Below, in pieces: positions 14,817 to 21,161 of a stretch of 21,161 bases of DNA. Under the pieces are notes generated by a model. The model did no database searches. It had not been told where the DNA came from and was given only the letters and a program-made list of their open reading frames with translations. Origin of the DNA: RUG563 sp964423675. Lineage in GTDB: Bacteria; Bacillota; Clostridia; Christensenellales; Aristaeellaceae. The stretch spans positions 1 through 21,161 of the forward strand of contig CAYRFP010000039.1 in assembly GCA_964423675.1 (NCBI GenBank), written 5' to 3'. The position numbers were made by a program, and so were the translations under genes. Within the stretch, counting starts at the first letter, position 1. Every line of letters begins with the position of its first letter.

Positions 14817-16355
14817 ATGTCTTCTTCCTTCGGCTCCTATAAGCGCGTTTTCATGCTGGGCATCGATGGCATGGGGGATTTTTGCAGCCAAACGCCCACG
14901 CCGCATATGGACAAGCTGTTTGAAAACGGCGCGGTATCCCATCATGTCCTGGCCTCCAAGCCCACCATCAGTGCCCAGTGCTGGACCTCTATGCTCACCG
15001 GCGCCACCCCTGCCGTTCATCAATTAACCAATAGCTGCATGCATCCCATTCCAGGCCTGCCCACCATCTTCGGCTATGTGCGAAACGCTTATCCTGACGC
15101 GTCCTCTGCCGCCTTCACTGATTGGCGGCCCATTGCCCGGGAGATCATCTCCCCCACTGGCGGCGCAGATACGCTGGACACCGGCCATGACGACGAACTG
15201 GTGGAACGGCTGCTGGCCTATCTGGATCAGAACGACCCCAAGCTTCTCTTTATCCAGTTTGACAGCGTGGATCATTTCGGCCACAAGTATGGCTATGGCT
15301 CCGCTGAATATCTGGAACGAATCACCCATGTGGACGGACTGCTGGGCAAACTATTGGATAAATATCAGGAGCGCGGCCTTTGGGAGGATACACTGTTTAT
15401 CGTCACGGCGGATCACGGCGGCACGCCCTGGGGCAGCCATGGCGGATGGACCGTTGCTGAACGAGAGGTTTTTCTGGGTATCGCAGGCAAGAATGTGCAA
15501 AAAGGCGTAATCGGCGAAACCTGCATGCGAGATTTCCCGGCCATCGTGCTCTGGGCACTGGGCGTGGAAGCCCCGACTTTTAACCCGCAGGGCTATGCTG
15601 CCCAAATGCCACTGGGCATTTTCCCGGACGCCGGGATAGTTTCCCGGCAGCAGGTTTTTGATCCTCCCAAGTCCTATACTTCCCAGCCTGATCCCGAAGC
15701 AGATTCCCCACGGCACATTCATCATTTCCTGCCCAAGGAAAATATCCTGCTGCGTATGAATTTTGAGCAGGGAATAGAGGATGCGGAAGGGCGCTGCAAG
15801 ATCACGCCTGTCTGCGGCATTGTCAAGCGCTATGGTGACGGCATCCGCGGCTTCTATGGGGAAATGGGTCATGGCTCGCTGCGGGTGGATGGCCTGCAAT
15901 TTCATGATTGCGTTTCCTTCTCCCTATGGACCATGGTGCCCCCCGGTGAAAGCGGATGGATTGATCTATATTCCAATCGCAACGGAGAAACCAAAGGCTT
16001 CACCTTGGCACTCTTTGACGAAGGCGTTGGCCTTTGCTTAAAGCGACCAGACGGGCATCAGACCGATCGACTGCTGGTGGGAGAAGAATCCGATCAGATA
16101 TTTGAGCTTGATAATTGGCAGCATTTCCTTTTCATCGTTGATTTAAAGGAAAAGCGCATTACCGCCCATTACAATTTCGGCCCCGCCAGAACTCTGGATT
16201 GCCCGGAGGATTTGGGAGAATGCTTCAATCTGCAGCCGCTCTTTATCGGCTTGGATCAGCAAAAGCCGGATACCTCCCGCCCCATTGATGATCTGATCAT
16301 TTACGATGGAAAACTGGATAAAGATCAGTTGGAACGGTATTACACCGGTAAATAA
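14817..16355 (+). CDS. Alkaline-phosphatase-superfamily phosphodiesterase with LamG-like C-terminal domain
   Basis: In this 512-residue protein, residues 10-270 carry the metal and nucleophile pattern of type I phosphodiesterase/nucleotide pyrophosphatase enzymes. These are D17 in GIDGMG, the PTISAQCWTSMLTG stretch with S52 (or T50) as nucleophile, D152 and H156 in DHFGHKYG, D199-H200 in TADHGG, and H208 in GSHGG. Residues about 300-510 look like a laminin-G/concanavalin-type beta-sandwich (LLRMNFEQG, FSLWTMVPPGE, WQHFLFIVDLKEKRI, PIDDLIIYDGKL). There is no signal peptide. It should hydrolyse a phosphodiester or pyrophosphate, or alternatively a sulfate or phosphonate, in an imported sugar-like substrate. 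The lectin-like domain may help binding. GAGGG precedes the ATG. Superfamily is secure, substrate unknown. Confidence 0.93.
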   Translation: MSSSFGSYKRVFMLGIDGMGDFCSQTPTPHMDKLFENGAVSHHVLASKPTISAQCWTSMLTGATPAVHQLTNSCMHPIPGLPTIFGYVRNAYPDASSAAFTDWRPIAREIISPTGGADTLDTGHDDELVERLLAYLDQNDPKLLFIQFDSVDHFGHKYGYGSAEYLERITHVDGLLGKLLDKYQERGLWEDTLFIVTADHGGTPWGSHGGWTVAEREVFLGIAGKNVQKGVIGETCMRDFPAIVLWALGVEAPTFNPQGYAAQMPLGIFPDAGIVSRQQVFDPPKSYTSQPDPEADSPRHIHHFLPKENILLRMNFEQGIEDAEGRCKITPVCGIVKRYGDGIRGFYGEMGHGSLRVDGLQFHDCVSFSLWTMVPPGESGWIDLYSNRNGETKGFTLALFDEGVGLCLKRPDGHQTDRLLVGEESDQIFELDNWQHFLFIVDLKEKRITAHYNFGPARTLDCPEDLGECFNLQPLFIGLDQQKPDTSRPIDDLIIYDGKLDKDQLERYYTGK

Positions 16356-16386
16356 AAAACGGGGGACGCTTCAATCGAGCGTCCCC
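16354..16386 (-). terminator. Terminator of the Nudix gene
   Basis: A 9-bp stem (16362-16370 with 16378-16386, arm GGGGACGCT) has a 7-nt loop and is followed on the minus strand by CG and six T (16359-16354). The Nudix stop codon at 16371-16373 lies in the loop. On the plus strand the tail (TGTATAC) is poor, so the phosphodiesterase transcript may be ended only partly here. Confidence 0.8.
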
Positions 16387-16757
16387 TGTATACTTTCCAA
16401 TAATTCCCTATCTGCCGGGCAGAGCGCGTATTGTGCCGCTTGTACCGGCGTAACCCAGGCCATGGCGGCGTGTTCCAGCAATTGCGGTGTGCCTTTCGCA
16501 ATCGACGCGCGAAACAGCGTCAACTGAACAGTCACATCCGGATAAGCATGCACGGTTGTTTGCAGCGGCTTTTCCACGGCGATTTCCATACCCAGTTCTT
16601 CCCGACATTCCCGAATCAGGGCCTGTTCCCGGCTTTCCCCCTGCTCCACCTTACCACCCACAAATTCCCATTGCGGCCCCCGTGCTTTATGAGCAGGCCG
16701 CTGGCACAGCAAAAAGCGCTTTCCCTGCCAGATCATCGCCGCCACAACGTCGATCAT
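16371..16757 (-). CDS. Nudix hydrolase, MutT type
   Basis: This 128-residue protein has a complete Nudix box running from G35 to G56 (Gx5Ex7REx2EExG: G35, E41, R49, E50, E53, E54, G56). It also has the WEFVGGKVEQGE context typical of MutT-like (deoxy)nucleoside triphosphate diphosphatases that clean oxidised or non-canonical nucleotides. The length is standard. GAAGGA precedes the ATG. It is a single-gene unit with its own promoter, divergent from the PHP gene, and does not carry the AraC-type operator seen upstream. The exact nucleotide substrate is not predictable. Confidence 0.94.
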   Translation of the reverse strand: MIDVVAAMIWQGKRFLLCQRPAHKARGPQWEFVGGKVEQGESREQALIRECREELGMEIAVEKPLQTTVHAYPDVTVQLTLFRASIAKGTPQLLEHAAMAWVTPVQAAQYALCPADRELLESIQGTLD

Positions 16758-16789
16758 GCTCCGTCCTTCTTTCTTTCGTATTTGCCTGC

Positions 16790-16818
16790 ATTATAGCATG
16801 GGAATTTTTTTTGTTCAA
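16790..16818 (-). promoter_or_regulatory. Nudix gene promoter
   Basis: On the minus strand, TTGAAC (16818-16813) and an extended -10, TGC plus TATAAT (16795-16790), are separated by 17 bp. The start of transcription would be near 16783, giving a short leader to the ATG at 16757. Confidence 0.75.
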
Positions 16819-16834
16819 CCCTGCCTTTTTCCCA

Positions 16835-16863
16835 TTGGCTTCCATCGATTTTTCCTGTATACT
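16835..16863 (+). promoter_or_regulatory. PHP gene promoter
   Basis: TTGGCT (16835-16840) and TATACT (16858-16863) are separated by 17 bp, with transcription starting near 16870. The sequence before the -35 ends in CATT like the AraC operators, but the rest of the 17-mer does not match, so I do not count it in the regulon. Confidence 0.65.
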
Positions 16864-16920
16864 ATAGAGGACGTTTCTGATCTGCGTCTAAATTTATCAC
16901 AGAAGGTAGGCAATGCAAGC

Positions 16921-17817
16921 ATGTATACGGATTTGCTGGGCCGCAAGCGCATGAAAATCAATCTGCATCTCCACACCACGTTGTCCGACGGGCAAAAGAC
17001 CCCGGAAGAAGCTGCAGCGCTGTATCGGGCTGCGGGATATGATGTGCTCGCCGTGACCGACCACTGGAAGTATCTCCCCAGCGGCGAAATCAGCGGTCTG
17101 CGCATTATCAGCGGCATTGAATTCAATACTATCACCGATGGCTCCTCCGGCGCAAACGGCGCAGGCGGCGTCTATCATATCGTCGGCTTGGGCTGCAAGG
17201 AAGAACCCAAGCCCGATAAAAATGCCGGTCCCCAGGAAATGATCGATGCAGTGAACAGCTGCGGCGGCCTGGCCGTGCTGGCGCATCCTGCCTGGTCAAT
17301 GAACACAGTGTGCCAGGCCAAGGCGCTGCACGGCATCGGTGCCACAGAAATCTATAACAGCTGCTCCAACGCCCATAATTCCTGCCGGCCCTATGCCGGC
17401 ATGTTCGTGGATATTGCCGCAGGCCAAGGCATGCTTTTTCCCCTGCTGGCCACCGATGATGTGCATTATTACGACGGAACGGATGAGACCCAGTCCTTTA
17501 TCATGCTGGAATGCGATGAAAACGCCAGCGATGATGACATTCTTCAAGCCATCCGGGACAAGAAATTCTACGCTTCCCAGGGCCCGGAAATTCACCTGAG
17601 CATCGAGGGTGACGATGCTGTGGTTCGTTGTTCCCCGGCCAGCCGGATCTCCTTCCTGTCCAATGTGGTTGTCAGCGCGGGCCATGGCCATTTCGGCGAT
17701 GGCCTGACGGAGGCCCGCTGCCCGCTGCGTTCCTTCGAAACCTTCATTCGTGCCGAGGTCACGGATGCCCATGGCCGGAAAGCCTGGAGCAATTGCATCG
17801 ACCTGAAGAACCGATAA
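16921..17817 (+). CDS. PHP-domain phosphoesterase
   Basis: The 298-residue protein has the PHP motifs HLHT (H16, H18) followed by SDG, AVTDH, GIEFNT, LAHPAW and ATDDVHYY, which bind a trinuclear metal centre in this family. Stand-alone PHP proteins of this type hydrolyse phosphate esters or small nucleotides (for example TrpH/YciV-like enzymes). The ATG at 16921 is preferred because GAAGGTAGG lies about 11 nt upstream and the promoter is at 16835-16863. The Met at 16951 lacks a ribosome binding site, and the longer frame from 16756 would include the promoter. It is monocistronic, ending at a strong hairpin. The substrate is unknown. Confidence 0.9.
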   Translation: MYTDLLGRKRMKINLHLHTTLSDGQKTPEEAAALYRAAGYDVLAVTDHWKYLPSGEISGLRIISGIEFNTITDGSSGANGAGGVYHIVGLGCKEEPKPDKNAGPQEMIDAVNSCGGLAVLAHPAWSMNTVCQAKALHGIGATEIYNSCSNAHNSCRPYAGMFVDIAAGQGMLFPLLATDDVHYYDGTDETQSFIMLECDENASDDDILQAIRDKKFYASQGPEIHLSIEGDDAVVRCSPASRISFLSNVVVSAGHGHFGDGLTEARCPLRSFETFIRAEVTDAHGRKAWSNCIDLKNR

Positions 17818-17827
17818 TAATCGTTCA

Positions 17828-17862
17828 AAAAAGAGGCTTGTTTTTGAAACAAGCCTCTTTTT
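17828..17862. terminator. Bidirectional terminator between convergent genes
   Basis: A perfect 16-bp stem (17828-17843 with 17847-17862) with a 3-nt loop is bounded by A and T runs, so it gives a T tail on both strands. It ends the PHP gene (stop 17817, plus) and the aldo/keto reductase gene (stop 17896, minus). Confidence 0.92.
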
Positions 17863-17895
17863 AAATAGTCCGTTAATCGCTCGCTGCTTCTGGCC

Positions 17896-19083
17896 TTATC
17901 CGCGCTGTTCCCGGATGCGCTTTGCCGCCTCCTCGCGTTCACGGCAAATATCGGCCCACTTGGGGATAGTTTTCAGTTTCTCGTTCAATTCCGCCATCAC
18001 CCCAGGAATATCAATCTTCTGCGGGCACATCTGCGCACATGCGCCGCAGCCAATGCAGGCAGCGGGCTGTTTATCCACAGGCAGGCCTTCCAGGCGCATG
18101 GCGGTATTTGTAGTGGGCGTAAAGCGAAGTTCGCTGCAAGTGGCCATCATTAGAGGGATGTCCAGCCCCATGGGGCATTGATCGGTGCAATAGCGGCACG
18201 CCGTACAGGGAACCGCGTTTTTCATCCCCTCCGCGATAGTCAGCAGCGTTTCGTTCTCCGCCTGGGAAAGCGGTTTCCTGGCCGCAAAGGTTGCGATATT
18301 TTCCTGCATCTGCTGCATATCGGACATACCGGAAAGCACCATCGTCACGCCCGGAATATCCTGCAGGAAGCGGAAGCCCCAGGCCGGAATGCTCTCGTCC
18401 GGACGCAGCGCATGAAGCGCTTCCTCCGCCGGCGCTTCCAGTTTGCACAGCCGCCCGCCGCGCACCGGCTCCATCACCCAGATGGGAATATGCCGCTGGT
18501 TCAAAAGCTCAACCTTTTCCCTGGCGCTTTGCAATGTCCAATCCAGCCAGTTTAGCTGAATCTGGCAAAACTCCATGTCGTCCCCCGCTGCGTCCAGGAA
18601 TTCCCGCAGGCATTCCAGGCCGCCATGACTGGAAAAGCCTAAATGCTTAATCCGGCCCAGGCGTTTCTGCTCCCGGAAATAATCCAGAATGCCCCAGCGC
18701 GGATCCATATAGGTCTGCATGGACATTTCATACACATTGTGCAGCAGATAGAAATCGAAATATTCCACGCCGCACTTTTTCAGCTGTTCTTCAAACACAG
18801 CCGCCGGATCGTAGCTTTCGCTGATCTGATGCCCGGGGAACTTGGTGGCCAGATAGTAAGCATCCCGGGGATACGCTCGCAGTGTTTTACCCGTAACGAT
18901 CTCCGACATCCCACCGTGATATGGATAAGCCGTATCAAAATAGTTTACGCCATGCTCCATAGCGTATTTCACCATGTCTTCCACCTGTGCTTCGTCAATC
19001 GCGCCGTTTTCCAGTGTAGGCAGACGCATCGTGCCAAAGCCCAACTGAGACAGCCTTTTTCCCTGAAAATCCGTATAAATCAT
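17896..19083 (-). CDS. Aldo/keto reductase with two 4Fe-4S ferredoxin motifs
   Basis: In this 395-residue protein the N-terminal ~280 residues form an aldo/keto reductase barrel with the catalytic tetrad D50, Y55, K81 and H115. The C-terminus adds two cluster motifs: C293-C296-C299-C303 and C343-C346-C349-C353, each followed by a Pro. This fused architecture is common in anaerobes and suggests electron transfer between ferredoxin-like carriers and a carbonyl or related substrate rather than a plain NADPH reductase. AAGGAG overlaps the stop of the upstream flavin reductase gene 11 nt away, so the two form an operon and may share a redox task (inference). The substrate is unknown. Confidence 0.94.
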   Translation of the reverse strand: MIYTDFQGKRLSQLGFGTMRLPTLENGAIDEAQVEDMVKYAMEHGVNYFDTAYPYHGGMSEIVTGKTLRAYPRDAYYLATKFPGHQISESYDPAAVFEEQLKKCGVEYFDFYLLHNVYEMSMQTYMDPRWGILDYFREQKRLGRIKHLGFSSHGGLECLREFLDAAGDDMEFCQIQLNWLDWTLQSAREKVELLNQRHIPIWVMEPVRGGRLCKLEAPAEEALHALRPDESIPAWGFRFLQDIPGVTMVLSGMSDMQQMQENIATFAARKPLSQAENETLLTIAEGMKNAVPCTACRYCTDQCPMGLDIPLMMATCSELRFTPTTNTAMRLEGLPVDKQPAACIGCGACAQMCPQKIDIPGVMAELNEKLKTIPKWADICREREEAAKRIREQRG

Positions 19084-19094
19084 AAACGTACTCC

Positions 19095-19652
19095 TTATTT
19101 CAGCTTCGCACCATCCGAAAAAGCGTTCCCCACTTTTTCGCCCAGCACGCGATAGGTATGGTTCATGCCATCGTAAGTAATCGGCCTGAGTTTGTCCGGA
19201 TCGATCTTGCCATCTGTCAGAACGGATTCATCCGCACAAACGTTTAACACCTCACCCACCATGCGGCAGCTTTCGGGATCATAATGCAGCAGCCTGCATT
19301 CCAACGCCATGGGAAGTTCCGCAATCAGCGGCGCATCCACAAATTCGCTTTTTATAGCGTGGAAGCCCACCTTTTCCAGCTTATTCGGTTCTTTTTTCCC
19401 GGACACAATCCCCACGTAGTCACAGGCGGCCACGGTATCTGCCGTGCCCATGCTGACGGTAAACGCCTTTCGCGTCAGAACGTTGGCCGTAGTCTGATGC
19501 TCCGCGCTGATACACATGGAAATCTCATTGGCTTCGCTGATGCCGCCCCAGGCCGCATTCATGGCATTGGCTGTTCCGTCAGCATTATAGGTCGCAATAA
19601 TAAACACAGGTTGCGGATAGAGAATGGGCTTGGCCCCAAAGTTCTTTCGCAT
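19095..19652 (-). CDS. Flavin reductase-like FMN-binding split-barrel protein
   Basis: This 185-residue protein matches the flavin reductase-like (DIM6/NTAB) family. It has an N-terminal PILYPQPVFIIAT strand, NAMNAAWGGIS, a SAEHQTTANVL segment, FTVSMGT, and CDYVGIVSGKK, the usual FMN-binding landmarks. It may reduce or carry FMN, or act as a small flavoprotein. AAGGGAGG precedes the ATG. It is the first gene of an operon with the iron-sulfur aldo/keto reductase, which points to shared redox work. Confidence 0.92.
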   Translation of the reverse strand: MRKNFGAKPILYPQPVFIIATYNADGTANAMNAAWGGISEANEISMCISAEHQTTANVLTRKAFTVSMGTADTVAACDYVGIVSGKKEPNKLEKVGFHAIKSEFVDAPLIAELPMALECRLLHYDPESCRMVGEVLNVCADESVLTDGKIDPDKLRPITYDGMNHTYRVLGEKVGNAFSDGAKLK

Positions 19653-19684
19653 GCTGGTTGCCTCCCTTTTTATTTTGCTGTTTC

Positions 19685-19713
19685 ATTATACCACAAGATT
19701 CCCCGCCGGAAAA
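19685..19713 (-). promoter_or_regulatory. Promoter of the flavin reductase operon
   Basis: On the minus strand a TATAAT (19690-19685) preceded by TGG forms an extended -10. The -35 (TTTTCC, 19713-19708) is poor, as often with extended -10 promoters. The start of transcription would be near 19678, leaving a 25-nt leader. Confidence 0.65.
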
Positions 19714-19756
19714 GAGCCGCCTAAATCCTGAAAGCATTTTTCATGCATCACTGTGA

Positions 19757-19800
19757 ATGCAAGGAATTCTCTTGCATGCGCTCCCGCTTTTTGCTATAAA
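19757..19800 (+). promoter_or_regulatory. Candidate plus-strand promoter overlapped by a dyad operator
   Basis: The inverted repeat ATGCAAG-N7-CTTGCAT (19757-19777) overlaps a -35-like TTGCAT (19772-19777). After 17 bp comes an extended -10, TGC plus TATAAA (19795-19800). A repressor bound to the dyad would block the promoter. No annotated plus-strand gene follows, but a terminator does, at 19972-20010. Confidence 0.5.
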
Positions 19801-19806
19801 TGGAAA

Positions 19807-20010
19807 CGAATGAAGCTGCAAAACAGCGTCTTTTTTCTTCCTTTTTCTGTGGAAAAGATAGATTTTTTCAAGATACGAATGGAGAACGCTGAAAACAATG
19901 GCGAATGAGGCACAAATTTCTGATGGCGAAGACCTCGTTAAAAAGCATGGTAAACATACAAAAATCCCCGCATTCCCTGCGTTTACCTACAGGAAATACG
20001 GGAATTTTTT
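19807..20010 (+). ncRNA. Candidate short transcript (small RNA or small-protein mRNA)
   Basis: The span is defined only by a plausible promoter upstream (19757-19800) and a plus-strand terminator hairpin at its end. Within it an ATG at 19898 opens a 49-codon frame (to 20047) that runs through the hairpin, and GGAGA lies about 11 nt upstream of that ATG. Both flanking genes are on the minus strand, so this signal is unexplained by them. It could be a small RNA, a small-protein gene, or chance. Confidence 0.3.
19972..20010 (+). terminator. Hairpin with T6 tail on the plus strand
   Basis: ATTCCC (19972-19977) pairs with GGGAAT (20000-20005), and inner GTTT and CCT segments pair with AAA(T) and AGG, leaving a tiny loop. 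Six T follow on the plus strand (20005-20010). On the minus strand the tail is GCGGGGATTTTT, so it could also help end the secreted-protein gene that stops at 20073. Confidence 0.6.
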
Positions 20011-20072
20011 GTTATTCTTCTCTTGTTCTGGCAGAATTACCGATTAGCAGGACAGAAAAAGGCATGAAGCAC

Positions 20073-20303
20073 TTATTCCTTCCACTTGACAGAGTACAGG
20101 ATATCGGTGAGCGCTTTAATATGTGTCTCGTCGGTAAAAGCCGCGGTAAATGCGTAGTAGCCAAACGCAGCATCAGACACGCACATCTGAATCAGGTACA
20201 TGGTAGTTCCATCAAGTTCGTACCGTATAAAATGGCACTGCGAATATTTGCCGTCCAGCCAGTCGGACATCGCCAGCAGAACCTCTCCATTTGTGGCATC
20301 CAT
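20073..20303 (-). CDS. C-terminal part of frameshifted small secreted protein
   Basis: This frame (DATNGEVLLAMSDWLDGKY onward to DILYSVKWKE) continues the protein begun in 20192-20629. The join is at about 20304-20305, where one base appears to be missing between ATGGT and ATGGAT (minus strand). The combined product would be about 185 residues. Separate translation from 20303 is not supported by a ribosome binding site. The sequence has no family I recognise; the closing ALTDILYSVKW pattern is typical of small secreted Bacillota proteins of unknown function. Confidence 0.6.
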   Translation of the reverse strand: MDATNGEVLLAMSDWLDGKYSQCHFIRYELDGTTMYLIQMCVSDAAFGYYAFTAAFTDETHIKALTDILYSVKWKE

Positions 20304-20629
20304 ACCATAGCATTGAGAATGCCATCGAGAATGACATTGGCGTACTCGGTCGCGTCAACCTGCGTGAAATCTTCTGTTTCTGCCGACCAAACGCAGTTGA
20401 TGGTCGAGTGGAATTCTGCGTTTTCATCAAAGAGAGGGTAGATCTCGAAATAGATCTCATTGTTGGCTTTCTCATAAACCTCGCCAAGTATGTCCTCGTC
20501 AAGGGTCATAGTGAAATCGCCGAAATCAAATTCAGTCAGATTGGATTGCACAGTGGAGTTTTCAGCAAACGCACACACGCAACTCAGCATGATCATCAGT
20601 GCCAGCAGGACGGACAGAAGCTTTTTCAT
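20192..20629 (-). CDS. N-terminal part of small secreted protein of unknown function, frameshifted
   Basis: From ATG 20629 it encodes a signal peptide (MKKLLSVLLALMIML, cleavage likely after CAFA), then an acidic domain (FDFGDFTMTLDEDILGEVY) that I do not recognise. Homologous reading probably ends near 20305 and continues in the 20073-20303 frame. An in-frame ATG at 20686 is upstream of the signal peptide and of the predicted transcript start, so I reject it. GGAGGA (20656-20651) is about 22 nt from the ATG, which is unusually far. The A-rich leader with two runs of seven A may compensate. It is probably exported or cell-surface; no function can be assigned. Confidence 0.65.
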   Translation of the reverse strand: MKKLLSVLLALMIMLSCVCAFAENSTVQSNLTEFDFGDFTMTLDEDILGEVYEKANNEIYFEIYPLFDENAEFHSTINCVWSAETEDFTQVDATEYANVILDGILNAMVWMPQMERFCWRCPTGWTANIRSAILYGTNLMELPCT

Positions 20630-20659
20630 GTTTTTTTCTTCTTTTTTTATTCCTCCAAA

Positions 20660-20688
20660 ATCATACCATATTTCTTCGCAAAACACAA
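20660..20688 (-). promoter_or_regulatory. Promoter of the small secreted protein
   Basis: On the minus strand an extended -10, TGG plus TATGAT (20665-20660), lies 17 bp from TTGTGT (20688-20683). The start of transcription near 20653 would put the GGAGGA at the very 5' end of the mRNA. Confidence 0.5.
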
Positions 20689-20842
20689 GCGGTTTATGCC
20701 AAATAGGCTGGTTTCTCCATATCGTATGTCAGATGAACGGTTATACCTCAATGAGGATATGAATATCACATACAACATCTATGTACATTTATACGGCGAT
20801 GGGTTCGACGAAATGTATTTTGCTCTTATGTCAGAGAAACAG

Positions 20843-20874
20843 AAAAAGAGCTTTTCCTTTTCAAGAAAAGCTCT
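20843..20874 (-). terminator. Terminator downstream of the right-edge gene
   Basis: A 10-bp stem (20847-20856 with 20865-20874, arm AGAGCTTTTC) is followed on the minus strand by a short T run. A second inverted repeat, AAAGTGGGG/CCCCACTTT (20902-20910 with 20924-20932), precedes it without a T tail. Both lie just after the stop of the gene at 20946, in the 258-nt gap that otherwise shows no supported gene. Confidence 0.75.
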
Positions 20875-20945
20875 CGTGGCTAATCCCATAGGATTTGATA
20901 CAAAGTGGGGAAAGTTAACGTTACCCCACTTTTAAACGTTACCAA

Positions 20946-21161
20946 TCACGCCTCTGTCATAGTTCCTTCTTTAATGTGGTAGGCGATACCTCTTTCTTTG
21001 CAATAAGCCATTACTTCAGATGCACGTTCATTGTAGAATGATTTGTATGCACTAAATGCTGTTACCTTCTTATTGTAGTTCATACGACCAAAAATGATTT
21101 TATCAACGAATGCAATCGCATTAAGCAATGAGACAAGATTTGTCAAGGGTATTTTCTGCAA
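20946..21161 (-). CDS. C-terminal fragment of a gene running off the window, possibly radical SAM family
   Basis: An open frame enters from the right edge and ends at 20946 after 71 codons, so the start is outside the window. The visible sequence (FVDKIIFGRMNYNK, then YNERASEVMAYCKERG and IKEGT) looks like a genuine conserved C-terminus. It reminds me of the end of radical SAM proteins related to spore photoproduct lyase, but no cluster motif is in view and the assignment is tentative. Base composition is more AT-rich than in the main clusters. Two hairpins follow the stop. Confidence 0.6.
   Translation of the reverse strand: MQKIPLTNLVSLLNAIAFVDKIIFGRMNYNKKVTAFSAYKSFYNERASEVMAYCKERGIAYHIKEGTMTEA

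Noticed and set aside
16819..16841. AraC-type operator at the PHP promoter
   Set aside because: Only the final CATT and two other positions match the 17-mer, which is expected by chance.
16756..16920. Longer start for the PHP protein
   Set aside because: The added segment contains the promoter and an unrelated hydrophobic stretch. 16921 has a good ribosome binding site.
20726..20935. 69-codon plus-strand frame with a protein-like look (MSDERLYLNEDMN)
   Set aside because: There is no ribosome binding site, and the frame reads through two hairpins that serve the minus-strand gene. It could be a decayed remnant, but I cannot support it as a gene.

Overview
This window looks like a chromosomal stretch of an anaerobic, probably gut-associated Bacillota (Clostridia-type) genome. 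Evidence is moderate GC, strong AAGGAGG-type ribosome binding sites, sigma-A-like promoters (TTGnnn/TATAAT), an LplB/LplC/YtcQ-style sugar ABC transporter without its own ATPase, a membrane-bound AraC regulator, and an aldo/keto reductase carrying two ferredoxin-type clusters. The species cannot be named from the sequence. No tRNA, rRNA, CRISPR array or insertion sequence was seen.

Layout. Positions 185-5497 (minus strand) form a tight six-gene operon, transcribed in the order serine hydrolase, HAD phosphatase, metallophosphoesterase, glycerophosphodiester phosphodiesterase, second serine hydrolase, second metallophosphoesterase, and closed by a terminator at 65-110. Divergent from it, at 5714-7942, is a two-pass membrane AraC-type regulator. 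Positions 8237-12073 (minus) hold an ABC importer: a solute-binding protein gene split by an apparent one-base frameshift, an intergenic hairpin, then two permeases. Divergent from the importer, at 12623-16355 (plus), are a glycoside-hydrolase-like protein and an alkaline-phosphatase-superfamily phosphodiesterase with a lectin-like C-terminal domain. The rest is more loosely organised: a Nudix hydrolase (minus) divergent from a PHP phosphoesterase (plus), a flavin reductase/aldo-keto reductase operon (minus), a candidate short plus-strand transcript near 19.8-20.0 kb, a frameshifted small secreted protein, and a gene fragment at the right edge in more AT-rich DNA.

Main observation. The four promoters serving the six-gene operon, the AraC gene, the importer and the GH/phosphodiesterase pair all carry a similar 17-bp element (consensus TAnCAGAATTCwTCATT). 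In each, the last two T of the element are the first two T of the -35 hexamer. Three of the four have a second copy 18-19 bp upstream. This is the geometry of an AraC-family activator bound beside RNA polymerase. It suggests that 185-16355 is one regulon run by the AraC protein encoded in its middle.

Working model (inference). The importer brings in an oligosaccharide-like ligand carrying phosphodiester and perhaps ester substituents. Cytoplasmic enzymes (phosphodiesterase, GDPD, two metallophosphoesterases, HAD phosphatase, two esterase-like serine hydrolases and the GH-like protein) then take it apart. Teichoic-acid fragments or glycerophospho- or other phosphodiester-decorated glycans are candidates. 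None of the predicted enzymes has a visible signal peptide.
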